Positions 1-7,495 of a DNA stretch of 64,000 nucleotides are shown in pieces; within the stretch, counting starts at the first letter, position 1, and the number at the start of each line of letters is the position of its first letter. The stretch is from a virus, in the IMG/VR virus record IMGVR_UViG_3300036790_000419, positions 1 through 64,000 of that record. One strand, given 5' to 3'. The notes under the pieces were generated by a model. The model ran no database searches, had not been told where the DNA came from, and saw only the letters and a list, made by a program, of their open reading frames with translations. The position numbers and the translations under genes were made by a program.

Positions 1-14
1 GCTGGCCGGAGCGC

Positions 15-53
15 CTTGACTCAGGTAAAGCAAGCAACTAGACTCGGGTTAAG
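15..53 (+). promoter_or_regulatory. Operator-promoter with two operators
   Basis: Operator at 15-30 (CTTGACTCAGGTAAAG) contains the -35 TTGACT (16-21); 17 bp further is the -10 TAGACT (39-44). A second operator copy, CTAGACTCGGGTTAAG, lies at 38-53 and contains the -10. A bound repressor would cover both promoter elements. It drives the gene starting at 75. Confidence 0.8.
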
Positions 54-74
54 CAACCAACCGAGGAGGACCCG

Positions 75-272
75 ATGGCGGACAGGCTGAGGCCGAGTGC
101 CGCGCGGCTGACCCCGGCCGCGCTGACCCTGCTGGCCAGGCAGAGCGCGTCCACCGCGCGCGCCGCGCGGTCGCAGGGAGCGCCGGACGTGGCGCGCGCG
201 GCAGCCCGGCGCGCGCTCTACTACCGTGACCGCCGCGCGGTTTCCTCGCGCGGCAGGAGGCGGGCGGCGTGA
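75..272 (+). CDS. Small basic Ala/Arg-rich protein, unknown
   Basis: 65 residues, rich in Ala and Arg with no recognisable domain. The ATG has a strong Shine-Dalgarno run GAGGAGGA about 6 nt upstream and lies 30 bp downstream of the -10 of the operator-promoter. The stop overlaps the next GTG start, so it is the first gene of a run to about 2.5 kb. Its basic charge would allow nucleic-acid binding, but that is inference from composition only. Confidence 0.7.
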   Translation: MADRLRPSAARLTPAALTLLARQSASTARAARSQGAPDVARAAARRALYYRDRRAVSSRGRRRAA

Positions 273-508
273 GCCCGCGCGGCGCGTGGCGGTGGCTGAC
301 CAGCCCGCGCGGGAGCCGGGGCGGGTTCTCCGCCTGGGGCTGCCCCGGCAGCCGGTGCGCCGGGATCTTCCGCTCCCCGGAGAAAGCCAATGAGCACGCC
401 TGGGCCGCCCGGGTCACCGGTACCCACGACGCTCCCGAGCAGCGCCGCCTCCTGCGCGAGCGCAACCGGGTCGCGCGCCAGCTGCGCCGCCGCGGCAGGT
501 CCCGGTGA
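269..508 (+). CDS. Small basic protein, unknown
   Basis: 79 residues starting at a GTG that overlaps the stop of the previous gene (GTGA). The middle has two Cys (CPGSRC) and the C-terminus is strongly basic (RRLLRERNRVARQLRRRGRSR-like). No family recognised. The overlap at both ends with neighbouring genes is the main support for it being real. Confidence 0.6.
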   Translation: MSPRGAWRWLTSPRGSRGGFSAWGCPGSRCAGIFRSPEKANEHAWAARVTGTHDAPEQRRLLRERNRVARQLRRRGRSR

Positions 509-1038
509 AGCGCGCGCTCGCCGTCGCCGCGGTCGTCGCCGGCGTCATCCTGTACGCTCACCGCTCCGCCGTGCACGAGGCTGTCGTTGACGCGTCCCTG
601 GCGCTGGCCAGCCTGGCCGTCTTGTGCGCGGCTGCCTACGCGGCCACCTGCGTCATCGGCCGGCTGCGGCCGGACCCGGCCAGGGCCGCGGTGCGTCATC
701 GGCGGGCCGCCGCCCGGCCGGCTCCCCGGCCGCAGGCCGGCCGGCCCTGCGCGTGCGGCGGCCCGGCCACTAGCCGGATCGACGGCCGGCCGGCCTGTGC
801 CGAGTGCGCGGCCGACTGGGAGGCCGGCTCCGGCCCGTGCGGGTCGTGCGGCAGCCGGCCGGCGGTTACCGGCCGGCCTGGCGGGCCGCCGCTGTGCCGG
901 CCGTGCGCGGGCAAGGCCGCCGAGGCCGCGCTGGCGGAGGCACCCGGCTACAGGCTGACCCGGCCGCCGGCCGTCCCCGCCGGGGAGACCATCGGGCACA
1001 TCGACATGAGCGAGTTCGAGAGGGACCTACCGTCATGA
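505..1038 (+). CDS. Membrane-anchored zinc-ribbon protein
   Basis: 177 residues. Two hydrophobic segments at about residues 4-18 and 30-52 should be membrane helices. The remainder holds Cys pairs (CACGG, CAEC, CGSC, CRPC) typical of tandem zinc ribbons. The GTG start overlaps the previous stop and the next gene's ATG overlaps its own stop. A metal-binding domain tethered to the membrane is visible; its substrate is not. Confidence 0.65.
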   Translation: MKRALAVAAVVAGVILYAHRSAVHEAVVDASLALASLAVLCAAAYAATCVIGRLRPDPARAAVRHRRAAARPAPRPQAGRPCACGGPATSRIDGRPACAECAADWEAGSGPCGSCGSRPAVTGRPGGPPLCRPCAGKAAEAALAEAPGYRLTRPPAVPAGETIGHIDMSEFERDLPS

Positions 1039-1346
1039 GCAGGTTTGACAAGATGGACCGCGCCCAGGACTTCGTGTTCGCGGTCACCGGCTCGATACGC
1101 CGCCGCGTAACCGCCGCGGGCACCGACGCCTGGAACTACGGCCCGTTGCACCGGCAGGCCCGGGAGCGCTCGGCCGGCCTCCTGGCGCGCGCGGTGAACC
1201 GCGTCGACCGCGAGGCCGCCGCCCTGCACCGGGCCGGCATGCCCGAGGGCGTCACCCGTACCCGGCTGCGCGACCGCGCCGGGGACCGCGCCGCGCGAGA
1301 GCGCGCCGCGCGCAACCCGCACCCGCTGGGGCGGGCAACCCGCTAG
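1035..1346 (+). CDS. Unknown helical basic protein
   Basis: 103 residues from an ATG overlapping the stop of the preceding membrane protein (ATGA). Rich in Arg, Ala and Asp, probably mostly helical; no motif recognised. Placed in the middle of a translationally coupled string, which supports co-expression with the membrane zinc-ribbon protein. Confidence 0.65.
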   Translation: MSRFDKMDRAQDFVFAVTGSIRRRVTAAGTDAWNYGPLHRQARERSAGLLARAVNRVDREAAALHRAGMPEGVTRTRLRDRAGDRAARERAARNPHPLGRATR

Positions 1347-1356
1347 GAGGCAACTC

Positions 1357-1512
1357 ATGCTCGCAGCAATCGTCGTGGTGGTCGTCATCGTGCTATTGCT
1401 CGGCGGCAGCCACCACCGGCACTACCGCCGGCACCGCCGGGCCGGCTTCGGCTTCTGGTACTCGCTGAGGGGACCCTTTGGTACCAGAGAAACAATTAGT
1501 AAGCGCTGGTAG
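1357..1512 (+). CDS. Small single-pass membrane protein
   Basis: 51 residues. An N-terminal stretch of Val/Ile/Leu (residues 2-16) forms one membrane helix, followed by a His/Arg-rich cytoplasmic tail (HHRHYRRHRR). A canonical TAGGAGG ribosome-binding site lies 8 nt upstream. The stop codon is immediately followed by the ATG of the next gene. Function unknown. Confidence 0.65.
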   Translation: MLAAIVVVVVIVLLLGGSHHRHYRRHRRAGFGFWYSLRGPFGTRETISKRW

Positions 1513-1653
1513 ATGGCACCTATCAAGAACCGTGTAATCGCAGGCCGGCGTGTGGGCCGGGGTGTAGTTGTCGATCCGGAGGTTCGTATCCGAGTAGGCA
1601 AGGAAGAGCACCGAGTTTCAAGAGAGGTTCTGAGCCGTGCCACTCACCGATGA
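1513..1653 (+). CDS. Small unknown protein in a lower-G+C patch
   Basis: 46 residues beginning at the ATG directly after the previous stop. The sequence reads plausibly (VVVDPEVRIRVGKEEHRV), with Val/Glu/Arg alternation suggesting beta strands. Bases 1480-1640 are visibly less G+C-rich than the surroundings, which may mark recent acquisition. No good ribosome-binding site, so translation would depend on coupling. Confidence 0.4.
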   Translation: MAPIKNRVIAGRRVGRGVVVDPEVRIRVGKEEHRVSREVLSRATHR

Positions 1654-1831
1654 CGAGATCGAGGCGGCGGTCATCGAGGCTGCCGCCCTGGTCGAGCGGG
1701 CGCTCCCGCTCGGGGCCGTCGGCCCCGGCTGCCGCGCTGAGCGCGAGGGGCTCCGCGCCCTGGCGTTCACCGAGGCGCTGCGCGAGCTGCTGGCCCGGGC
1801 CCGCGTCCCGCAAGGCTGGTCGGCCAACTGA
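1637..1831 (+). CDS. Unknown acidic helical protein
   Basis: 64 residues from a GTG, preceded by AGAGAGG. Predominantly helical with alternating Ala/Glu/Leu (LRALAFTEALRELLARAR). Its TGA stop shares a base with the ATG of the next gene (1831). No family recognised. It overlaps the end of the small 1513 gene by 17 bp. Confidence 0.6.
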   Translation: MPLTDDEIEAAVIEAAALVERALPLGAVGPGCRAEREGLRALAFTEALRELLARARVPQGWSAN

Positions 1832-2037
1832 TGGGGGTACGAGGAGCCCTCGCTTACCTGCGCTGGCGCCGCAGCCTGCAAGGGCGCGCCGTCTACCAGG
1901 GCTACGCGCAGGCCATGGAGCCGCAGCGCGCGCTCAGCCCCGCCCCGTCGCGGCGCGCGCGAGCCCGCGTCACCGGTCACGCGGCCGGCTGGCGGGACTT
2001 CGAGCGCCCCCAGCGCGGGGTCCGGCGGTCCCGGTGA
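1831..2037 (+). CDS. Small Arg-rich protein, unknown
   Basis: 68 residues, ATG overlapping the previous stop. Very basic, ending in RPQRGVRRSR. The stop overlaps the GTG of the next gene. No domain can be named; composition resembles the other short basic proteins at 75, 20545 and 39392, all of which begin or sit near the start of a transcription unit. Confidence 0.55.
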   Translation: MGVRGALAYLRWRRSLQGRAVYQGYAQAMEPQRALSPAPSRRARARVTGHAAGWRDFERPQRGVRRSR

Positions 2038-2351
2038 GCCGCCCTGCCTGGTTCTGGCAGCCCGCGTTCTGGCGGGAGAAGGCCCGTGTCCGCGGGCTGC
2101 GCAGGTCAGGGGCCATCCCGCCCCGCTACAACTCCCGCAGGGCGCGCCTGGCGCGGCGCGATGCCGCCGCCGAGCGGAACAGGCGCGCCCCGTGCCTGAT
2201 GCTGGCGCAGGCCACTGACATCTGGGCCGACGGCCGCCGCCGGGTGACCGACTTCGACGCCCGCACCGGCCGTAAGGCCCGCGTGCACGAGACCCGCCCC
2301 CGCGCGAAGGGCCCGGACGGGCTGCGCCCGGGGCAGCGCCGGGCCCGGTAG
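2034..2351 (+). CDS. Unknown basic protein
   Basis: 105 residues from a GTG overlapping the previous stop. The N-terminus is aromatic (PAWFWQPAFWRE); the rest is rich in Arg and Lys and ends in RPGQRRAR. No recognisable family. It closes the coupled string begun at 75, followed by one short gene. Confidence 0.55.
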   Translation: MSRPAWFWQPAFWREKARVRGLRRSGAIPPRYNSRRARLARRDAAAERNRRAPCLMLAQATDIWADGRRRVTDFDARTGRKARVHETRPRAKGPDGLRPGQRRAR

Positions 2352-2363
2352 GGGGTGAATGAC

Positions 2364-2483
2364 ATGGAACCCCTGGTGCATAACCCGGACGGCTCAACTG
2401 AGCCGGGCCCGGATGAGAGCTGGCAGGAGCTGGCCGAGCACTCGCTCACTCATGACGACCTGCCGGCGCCTGCCGCAGCGTAA
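2364..2483 (+). CDS. Short acidic peptide, unknown
   Basis: 39 residues, acidic (PGPDESWQELAEHSLTHDDL). A GGGGG run lies upstream of the ATG; an in-frame GTG at 2355 is an alternative start. It sits between the basic 2034 gene and the next operator-promoter. Too short to classify. Confidence 0.4.
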   Translation: MEPLVHNPDGSTEPGPDESWQELAEHSLTHDDLPAPAAA

Positions 2484-2493
2484 GATATTTTCT

Positions 2494-2523
2494 CTTTACT
2501 CAAGACAAGCCGTCAGGTAGACT
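2494..2523 (+). promoter_or_regulatory. Operator-promoter
   Basis: Degenerate operator CTTTACTCAAGACAAG (2494-2509). -35 TTTACT 2495-2500, 17-bp spacer, -10 TAGACT 2518-2523. Transcription should start near 2530, next to the ATG at 2531. Confidence 0.75.
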
Positions 2524-2530
2524 GGGAGGC

Positions 2531-3496
2531 ATGGCAACCGCGACTCTCCCGGGCTACCGGGCCAGCAAGACCGTCAGCCGGGACCGGTCCCGGGAATGCT
2601 GCCGACCGAAGAAGGCCGATGAAGTGGAAGGAACCACGCACGCCGCGACCGGCCTGGTGCTGGGCGCGGGCGTCGGCCTGCTGACCAGCGTCCCGCACGC
2701 GCACGGCATCGTCATCGCCGAGGACATCGGGCGCGACGTGCTGTTCGGTGCGCTGACGGCCGGCTTCGCGCTGCTGCCTGACGCGGATCACCCGAAGGCG
2801 AGTTTTGCTTACGCGGCAAGCGGCTTTTCCCATGGGCTCAGCCACATTATCGCCGTCCTGTTCGGCGGCCACCGTGCCGGGATGCACTCTTTCTTCGGTA
2901 TCGGCCTTGCGGCGGCTGCCACGGCGGCTTGCACGTTGTGGTACCCGAATCGCTGGTCCCTCGGGGTCTTCGTGCTGCTGGCCGCCGTCTGCGTTGCGGC
3001 AGCTTTGCACGCTACCGGCTTTGCCCGCCGCCGGTTCGTGCCGTTCCTGGTCGCGGCAGCTGTCGTTGGCGTCGCGGTCGCCAGCCCGCAGATCAGGCCA
3101 AGTTTGTGGTGGCTGGTGGCGATGGGCATGGCCCTGCACATCTTCGAGGACGAGTTCTCCGGCCACGGCTGCGCGCTGCTGTGGCCCGTCTCGCGGCGGC
3201 GGTACGGCGGCGACGGGCACCAGCCCGCCGGACGGCGCCCCGTCCGCCCGCCCAGGTCCGGCTACCAGAAGGCGAAAGCCCGCGCCGCGCGCCCGGTCAC
3301 CCCCAGGCCCCAGTCACGGCCGAAGGCCGCGGCGCGCGGGCCGCAGGTGATGTGCCCGTCCTGCTGGGTGGGGGAGTGCGAGAGCTGCAAGGGGCAGGGC
3401 TGCGCGTGCCCTCAGCCCGCCACGTCCCACCCGGGCCGGCCGGCCCGCCGGGCTCCCGCCACTCCTGCCGAGCTGCCTGAGATCCCGCCGTTCTGA
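2531..3496 (+). CDS. YdjM-like membrane-bound metal-dependent hydrolase
   Basis: 321 residues. The first two thirds match the YdjM/DUF457 pattern of inner-membrane predicted metal-dependent hydrolases: THAATG (36-41), LLPDADHP (81-88), HRAGMHS (114-120) and HIFEDEFSGHG near residue 205, separated by several hydrophobic segments. The C-terminal third is a basic, Pro-rich tail with a Cys cluster (CPSCWVGECESCKGQGCACP) that may bind zinc and is not part of the usual family. If the ATG at 2531 is used the mRNA is leaderless; GTG 2624, preceded by GAAGAAGG, would give a start closer to the family norm. Confidence 0.75.
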   Translation: MATATLPGYRASKTVSRDRSRECCRPKKADEVEGTTHAATGLVLGAGVGLLTSVPHAHGIVIAEDIGRDVLFGALTAGFALLPDADHPKASFAYAASGFSHGLSHIIAVLFGGHRAGMHSFFGIGLAAAATAACTLWYPNRWSLGVFVLLAAVCVAAALHATGFARRRFVPFLVAAAVVGVAVASPQIRPSLWWLVAMGMALHIFEDEFSGHGCALLWPVSRRRYGGDGHQPAGRRPVRPPRSGYQKAKARAARPVTPRPQSRPKAAARGPQVMCPSCWVGECESCKGQGCACPQPATSHPGRPARRAPATPAELPEIPPF

Positions 3497-3498
3497 CA

Positions 3499-3529
3499 TT
3501 TGACCCCGGTAAAGCAAGGAGCGTACGCT
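3499..3529 (+). promoter_or_regulatory. Operator-promoter facing a terminator
   Basis: Operator TTTGACCCCGGTAAAG (3499-3514), -35 TTGACC 3500-3505, 18-bp spacer, -10 TACGCT 3524-3529. The predicted start (about 3536) lies at the foot of the terminator hairpin at 3537-3584, so the only product would be a 49-nt hairpin RNA. Confidence 0.55.
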
Positions 3530-3536
3530 GCTGAGC

Positions 3537-3584
3537 GAGCCGGGCAGTTGCCTACCACCCCAGGTGCAACTGCCCGGCTCTTTT
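3537..3584 (+). terminator. Intrinsic terminator
   Basis: Perfect 15-bp stem, arms 3537-3551 and 3566-3580, followed by TTTT. It ends the YdjM-like gene and also any transcript from the promoter at 3499. Confidence 0.9.
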
Positions 3585-3585
3585 G

Positions 3586-3615
3586 CTTGACCAGAGTCAA
3601 GCCCTGGACTATGAT
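3586..3615 (+). promoter_or_regulatory. Operator-promoter
   Basis: Operator CTTGACCAGAGTCAAG (3586-3601); -35 TTGACC 3587-3592, 17-bp spacer, near-consensus -10 TATGAT 3610-3615. Leader contains GAAGGGCGGGCAC before the GTG at 3648. Confidence 0.85.
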
Positions 3616-3647
3616 CAGGGGCAGGCACCGAGCGAAGGGCGGGCACA

Positions 3648-4400
3648 GTGAACGCTGAGCTGCAAGAGCAGGCGGAGCGGGACGCGGCGCTGACGGCGGT
3701 CGCGCACGCGCTGACCGAGGACGAGGCGATGACCCTGCTGCGCGACGTCGGGAACTTGTACCCGCACCTGCACGGCGCGACGGTCGCCGACGTGCTCGAC
3801 TGCACCACCGACCACGACATGTTCCTTGACCAGACCGAGCCGTTCCTTGAGCGGTTCTCCGGCCAGCTCCCGCAGGACGTGCGGCTGTCCGCCGCGATGC
3901 ACGCGATCATCCTGCTCCACCGGGAACTGACCCCCGGGCGCGTCATCGCGCTGCTGCAGCGGGCCGGCATGACGGCCGTGCCGCGCTACCCCGAGGTCGA
4001 GGCGAGCCTGCTGGCATATGCCAACTTCAGCCGGGACTACGACGTCAACCACCTGGTGCTCAAGGCCCGCGCCGAGCAGGGCATGCGCGCCCGGGGTGTT
4101 CCCGAGAGTGAGATAACGGAGTTCCTCGGCTCGGTGCGCTACACCGGCGTCCCCGGCTACTCGCGCAACGCGGCTGACATCGCCGCGTGGGTGACCCTCG
4201 TGGACCGCTGCACCGCGACGCCCCGCAAGCCCTATGACCCTGTTGACGACCTGGCCGTACTGCTCCGGCAGTACGACCCGGACGGCCCGGACGGCGGCCA
4301 GGTCGCGCAGGCCCTGGCCAACCTCCGCTCGCACCTGGACATGAGCACCCCCGAGAGACTCGGCGCCAGCCTGCGTGCTCACTTCGGCAGGGAGGCCTGA
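3648..4400 (+). CDS. Unknown helical protein, 250 aa
   Basis: GTG start preceded by the conserved leader motif GAAGGGCGGGCAC, the same leader seen before most operator-controlled genes. Mostly alpha-helical, soluble, no Cys cluster or transmembrane segment. Contains a region YPHLHGATVADVLDCTTDHDMF but no motif I can assign. First gene of a unit continuing to 5218. Confidence 0.75.
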   Translation: MNAELQEQAERDAALTAVAHALTEDEAMTLLRDVGNLYPHLHGATVADVLDCTTDHDMFLDQTEPFLERFSGQLPQDVRLSAAMHAIILLHRELTPGRVIALLQRAGMTAVPRYPEVEASLLAYANFSRDYDVNHLVLKARAEQGMRARGVPESEITEFLGSVRYTGVPGYSRNAADIAAWVTLVDRCTATPRKPYDPVDDLAVLLRQYDPDGPDGGQVAQALANLRSHLDMSTPERLGASLRAHFGREA

Positions 4401-4402
4401 GC

Positions 4403-4480
4403 ATGAAGATCGAGGTCATCGAGGTCGGCGAGGCCGTACTGCGCATTCCGGGCACGGTGCACAGTGGAGAGGGGCTCTGA
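4403..4480 (+). CDS. 25-residue peptide, unknown
   Basis: Short reading frame MKIEVIEVGEAVLRIPG... between two coupled genes, with GGAGGC upstream of the ATG and its stop directly before the next ATG at 4482. The composition looks like a folded beta-rich peptide rather than random sequence. Too short for family assignment. Confidence 0.45.
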   Translation: MKIEVIEVGEAVLRIPGTVHSGEGL

Positions 4481-4481
4481 C

Positions 4482-4955
4482 ATGAACTGGTACCCGATCG
4501 GCGCGAGCCGCGGGGAGCACGGCTGGGGCGACGAGACCACTTACCTGGTGACCGTCCTTGAGCACGAGGTCCGGCTGTCCCGGTTCCGCTCGCCGGGCAC
4601 TAGCCCGCTGGACATGGCCGTCGAAGCAGCCCGCAACGTCATCGTCTTCCCGCTCGGCCGCGGCCCTGGCCGTCCTGGCGGGGAGCCCGAGCTGGCCGCG
4701 CTGGCGGAGTCGGCCAAGACGTACGCCGAGCGGTTCGAGGCCGGCGAGTCCCTGGAGGGCTACCCGGCCTGGCAGCGTGAGCAGCCGAAGGCCCGGCGGC
4801 ACTTTCATGCGCCGTTCGAAGTTGAGCGGGAGTGCTTTAAGTCGCATGACCTGTCAGCCCTGGACTACCTGGCCGACCTGCGCGCCGCAGACGGCCACGT
4901 GCCGGACTACAACCGGGCGGAGGCCGACCGCCGGCTGCGCGAGATGCTGGGCTAG
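4482..4955 (+). CDS. Unknown protein, 157 aa
   Basis: The ATG at 4482 is chosen over the upstream in-frame GTG at 4464 because of the GAGAGGGG site 8 nt before it. The protein begins MNWYPIGASRGEHGWGDETTY and has mixed alpha/beta character. The stop overlaps the GTG of the following gene. No domain recognised. Confidence 0.65.
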   Translation: MNWYPIGASRGEHGWGDETTYLVTVLEHEVRLSRFRSPGTSPLDMAVEAARNVIVFPLGRGPGRPGGEPELAALAESAKTYAERFEAGESLEGYPAWQREQPKARRHFHAPFEVERECFKSHDLSALDYLADLRAADGHVPDYNRAEADRRLREMLG

Positions 4956-5218
4956 TGAACGTCTGGCGCGACGTCACCGAGTCGGTCCTGCGCGCCGGGT
5001 GCGGCAGCGTGCTGGGCCCGGACACCCGCCGCCGTACCCGCTGGTGGGACCTGCGCCTGGAGTGCGGGCACCACGTGGAGCGGCACGTCCGCTACCGCAA
5101 GCTGGACTCCCCGGCACGGCAGGGCACCCGCCGGGCTGCGGCCGACGTGCTGCCCCCGGTGGCCCGGGTGGCCTGCCGGGAGTGCGCGCGGCTGGCGCTG
5201 AAAGAAATGTTCTCTTGA
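4955..5218 (+). CDS. Small zinc-ribbon-like protein
   Basis: 87 residues from a GTG overlapping the previous stop (TAGTG). LECGHHVERHV in the middle and ACREC near the C-terminus give a Cys/His arrangement suited to one zinc ion. The 3' end reads into the next promoter: the stop TGA lies inside the operator at 5214. Confidence 0.6.
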   Translation: MNVWRDVTESVLRAGCGSVLGPDTRRRTRWWDLRLECGHHVERHVRYRKLDSPARQGTRRAAADVLPPVARVACRECARLALKEMFS

Positions 5219-5243
5219 CTCGGGTCAAGTCATCCGGTAGCCT
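5214..5243 (+). promoter_or_regulatory. Operator-promoter
   Basis: Operator CTTGACTCGGGTCAAG (5214-5229); -35 TTGACT 5215-5220, 17 bp, -10 TAGCCT 5238-5243. Leader ends in AAGGGCAGGCAC before the ATG at 5281. Confidence 0.88.
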
Positions 5244-5280
5244 GGTGCCGTAAGCACTTCCGAGCAAGGGCAGGCACCCT

Positions 5281-5742
5281 ATGACTGAGCACCTGAACCA
5301 GTACCACGTGGCCGTCCTGACCGCGCTGCGTAACGCCGCTGCCCTGCGGCGCGAGCCCAAGATCCTGACCCCCGACGGCCGCGAGCAGTGGTTCTCGCTG
5401 CGCGAGCTGTCCGAGGAGGGCCAGCTGGCCGGCCTGCCCGTGGGGGTGCTGGAGCCGGCGGCGCGGACGCTGCGCAAGCGCGGGCTTATCGCCGGCCGCA
5501 CGTTGTCGGGCATTCTCCGGTACGCGGTTGACGAGCCGGGTTCCATGGTGCTGGCAGCGCTGGAAGAGCGCGCCGGCATCACCGGGCTGGTGGCCGCCGA
5601 CCTGGCGGTCGCACAGGCCCGGATGGACGCCCGGCTGGCGAGGCGGCGCGAGGCCGCCGCCCTGGCGAAGCGGTCCGGGCTCGCGCTCCGCCACCCGTCG
5701 TACGCCGAGATCGCCGCGTTTTCCGAGGAGGTTTACCAGTGA
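5281..5742 (+). CDS. Winged-helix DNA-binding-like protein
   Basis: 153 residues. WFSLRELSEEGQLAGLPVGVLEPAARTLRKRGLI (about 35-70) has the layout of a winged helix: helix, turn, recognition helix, then RTLSGILRYAV as the wing. A helical C-terminal half could dimerise. It is one of few candidates in the window for a transcription factor, but nothing ties it to a particular operator. First gene of a six-gene coupled operon (5281-7662). Confidence 0.55.
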   Translation: MTEHLNQYHVAVLTALRNAAALRREPKILTPDGREQWFSLRELSEEGQLAGLPVGVLEPAARTLRKRGLIAGRTLSGILRYAVDEPGSMVLAALEERAGITGLVAADLAVAQARMDARLARRREAAALAKRSGLALRHPSYAEIAAFSEEVYQ

Positions 5743-5939
5743 GCATCGTTCGCATTCAGGTGACGGTCGAGCCGCGAGGCCGCGCCGGCACGCTCACCGA
5801 GGTCGTGGAAGTCGACGCGGCTGAGCTTGAGGGCCTGACCGGCGAGGAGCGCGAGGCCCTCCTCGCCAGGATCGCCGAGGAAACCGCCAACGAGCTGGCC
5901 CCGTGGGGCTGGTACGAGCTGCCTGAGGAGGCGAGGTAG
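5739..5939 (+). CDS. Small unknown protein
   Basis: 66 residues from a GTG overlapping the stop of the winged-helix gene. Begins with beta-strand-like MSIVRIQVTVEPRGRAGTLTEVVEVDAAEL followed by an acidic helix. Its stop is directly followed by the GTG of the next gene. Not recognised. Confidence 0.65.
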   Translation: MSIVRIQVTVEPRGRAGTLTEVVEVDAAELEGLTGEEREALLARIAEETANELAPWGWYELPEEAR

Positions 5940-6653
5940 GTGCCTAAGAAGTACGAGGACTGCACCACCGACGGGGACGGCGACGAGCGTCACCCGGCAT
6001 TCGGGGCGGTCAGCCTCCACCGGATCAGCGCGAGCCCTGGCGCGGTGCTCTTCCAGTCGGACGTCCGGCACCCGGAGTACATGCGGATTGAAGTTCACGA
6101 GGCCGCCCGCAAGCGCGACCTGCACCGTGACTGGGTGCACCCGGAGCGGGTGGTCTGCGAGATCAGCCTGTCGATGGCGCAGTTCGCCTCGTTCGTGGCC
6201 AGCACCGGCCAGGGCGGCGGCGTGCCGTGCACCATCGAGTGGGCCGGAAGCGGCTCGCACGAGCCCGGCGACCGGCCCGGACTCCTCCCGGCTCCCCGGC
6301 TCTCACTCAGCCATGACGAGGTGCGGGCGGCAGCAGACGAGGCATTCGAGAAGATTAAGGAGGCCGAGGCCGAGCTTCAGGAGGCCATGGCCGCCAAACC
6401 GCCGGTTCCGGCTGCGGAGCGCAAGCGCCTGATGGCGGTCCTGCATTTCGCGATCGAGCACGCCGCTCCCAACGTGGCGTACGCGGCCAAGAAGCTGGAT
6501 GAGCACGCTGAGGCCGTGGTGGAGAAGTCCCGCGCCGACATCGAGACCATGGTCACCAGGATGGCTGAGCGGGCCGGCATCGAGTCCGGCGCGACTATCC
6601 GCGCCATCACGGGAGTTCCCGATGAGCGGGGGGACGCCGGCGATGCTGTCTGA
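5940..6653 (+). CDS. Phage/plasmid-type hypothetical protein, 237 aa
   Basis: The stretch ISLSMAQFASFVASTGQGGGVPCTIEW (split here by my reading at about residues 77-103) resembles a motif common in hypothetical proteins of plasmids and phages, in which S/T-x-x-Q-F-A precedes G-x-G-V-P-C-T. The C-terminal half is a long helix (EIKEAEAELQEAMAA onwards) probably forming a coiled coil. GTG start with no spacing from the previous stop. Molecular function unknown. Confidence 0.65.
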   Translation: MPKKYEDCTTDGDGDERHPAFGAVSLHRISASPGAVLFQSDVRHPEYMRIEVHEAARKRDLHRDWVHPERVVCEISLSMAQFASFVASTGQGGGVPCTIEWAGSGSHEPGDRPGLLPAPRLSLSHDEVRAAADEAFEKIKEAEAELQEAMAAKPPVPAAERKRLMAVLHFAIEHAAPNVAYAAKKLDEHAEAVVEKSRADIETMVTRMAERAGIESGATIRAITGVPDERGDAGDAV

Positions 6654-6993
6654 CGACCTGTCCGGCATTGAGCGCGGCGACACGGTGCTGCTCGTTACGA
6701 GCTGCTCGCAGCCGCGTGCCGTGACCGTGGAGGCGGCCGGCGCCCGGTGGATCACCGCGGGGAGCCACCGGTTCAGCCGCGTCAGCGGGCGCCGCGCCGA
6801 CGGCGGGACCGAGCCCCGGATCGAGACCGTGGCCGGGCACGCCGAGCGTGCTGAGCAGCGCGCCCTGGCGGAGCGGATGCACCCCTGGGGCTGGATCCCG
6901 GCGGCCGGCCAGCACCAGATGACCACCGGCCAGATGCGCCGCGCGGCCACCTTGCTGGCCGAGTTCGAGGCTGAGGAGGCAGGCTGTGAGTAG
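6622..6993 (+). CDS. Unknown protein, 123 aa
   Basis: ATG 6622 overlaps the end of the preceding gene; ATG 6643, after GGGGGGA, is an alternative. The first half (GDTVLLVTSCSQPRAVTVEAAGARWITAGSHRFSR broadly) looks like a small beta barrel, the second half is helical. The end overlaps the next GTG. No family assigned. Confidence 0.6.
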   Translation: MSGGTPAMLSDDLSGIERGDTVLLVTSCSQPRAVTVEAAGARWITAGSHRFSRVSGRRADGGTEPRIETVAGHAERAEQRALAERMHPWGWIPAAGQHQMTTGQMRRAATLLAEFEAEEAGCE

Positions 6994-7495
6994 GCTGCGG
7001 AGAATTTACCGGCTGGACGTCATCTACCCCGAGGGCTCGCACGCGCCCGGCTGGCGCCCGGCCTGCTGGGGCGACCCGGCGCTCCTGGCGACGCTCGACA
7101 AGAAGCAGCGCCGCGAGCTGGCGAAGGCCGAGTTCTACTGGCCGCGCGAGCGGGTGTTCCTGTCCAGTTCAAGCGCCTACGCGCGCAGGAACCTGCTGGA
7201 GTGGTACGGGGCTGACGCTGAGGTGCTGGCCTCCGACCCGGTGACCTGGCCGAACCTGGACGACTGGGAGGCGGGCGACGGCTGGGAGCACGGGAGCACG
7301 GCTTTCCGCTGGGCCGCCGACCTGGAAGACGCCCTTGAGCACGCCCGCGAGATCCTGGGTGAGCCGGAGATGCCCGAGCTGGCGGACCTGGTGCGCGGCC
7401 TCCCCGGTGCCGTGCTGGACGAGGCGGCTAAGTTTAGCGCCGCCGCCCGCCAGCTCGCCGCTTACCGGACGTTGCCGGCTGAGGGGGCACGATGA
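6986..7495 (+). CDS. Unknown protein, 169 aa
   Basis: Starts MSRLRRIYRLDVIYPEGS and includes conserved-looking aromatic positions (WYGADAEVLASDPVTWP). Reminiscent of hypothetical proteins found in actinobacteriophages, but I cannot name a family. GTG start overlaps the previous stop by 8 bp and its stop overlaps the ATG of a small membrane protein. Confidence 0.65.
   Translation: MSRLRRIYRLDVIYPEGSHAPGWRPACWGDPALLATLDKKQRRELAKAEFYWPRERVFLSSSSAYARRNLLEWYGADAEVLASDPVTWPNLDDWEAGDGWEHGSTAFRWAADLEDALEHAREILGEPEMPELADLVRGLPGAVLDEAAKFSAAARQLAAYRTLPAEGAR

Noticed and set aside
15-30. Operators interpreted as LexA/SOS boxes or as mycobacteriophage stoperators
   Set aside because: The actinobacterial SOS box is GAAC-N4-GTTC-like and the L5-type stoperator is an asymmetric 13-mer; CTTGACTNNAGTCAAG fits neither.
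49-999. Long open frames on the minus strand (here, and at 1618-2397, 10494-11885, 27336-28565, 50908-52488 and 59320-61782)
   Set aside because: They mirror plus-strand genes with clear domains or coupling and have Arg/Pro/Ala-biased translations without motifs, as expected in very G+C-rich DNA.
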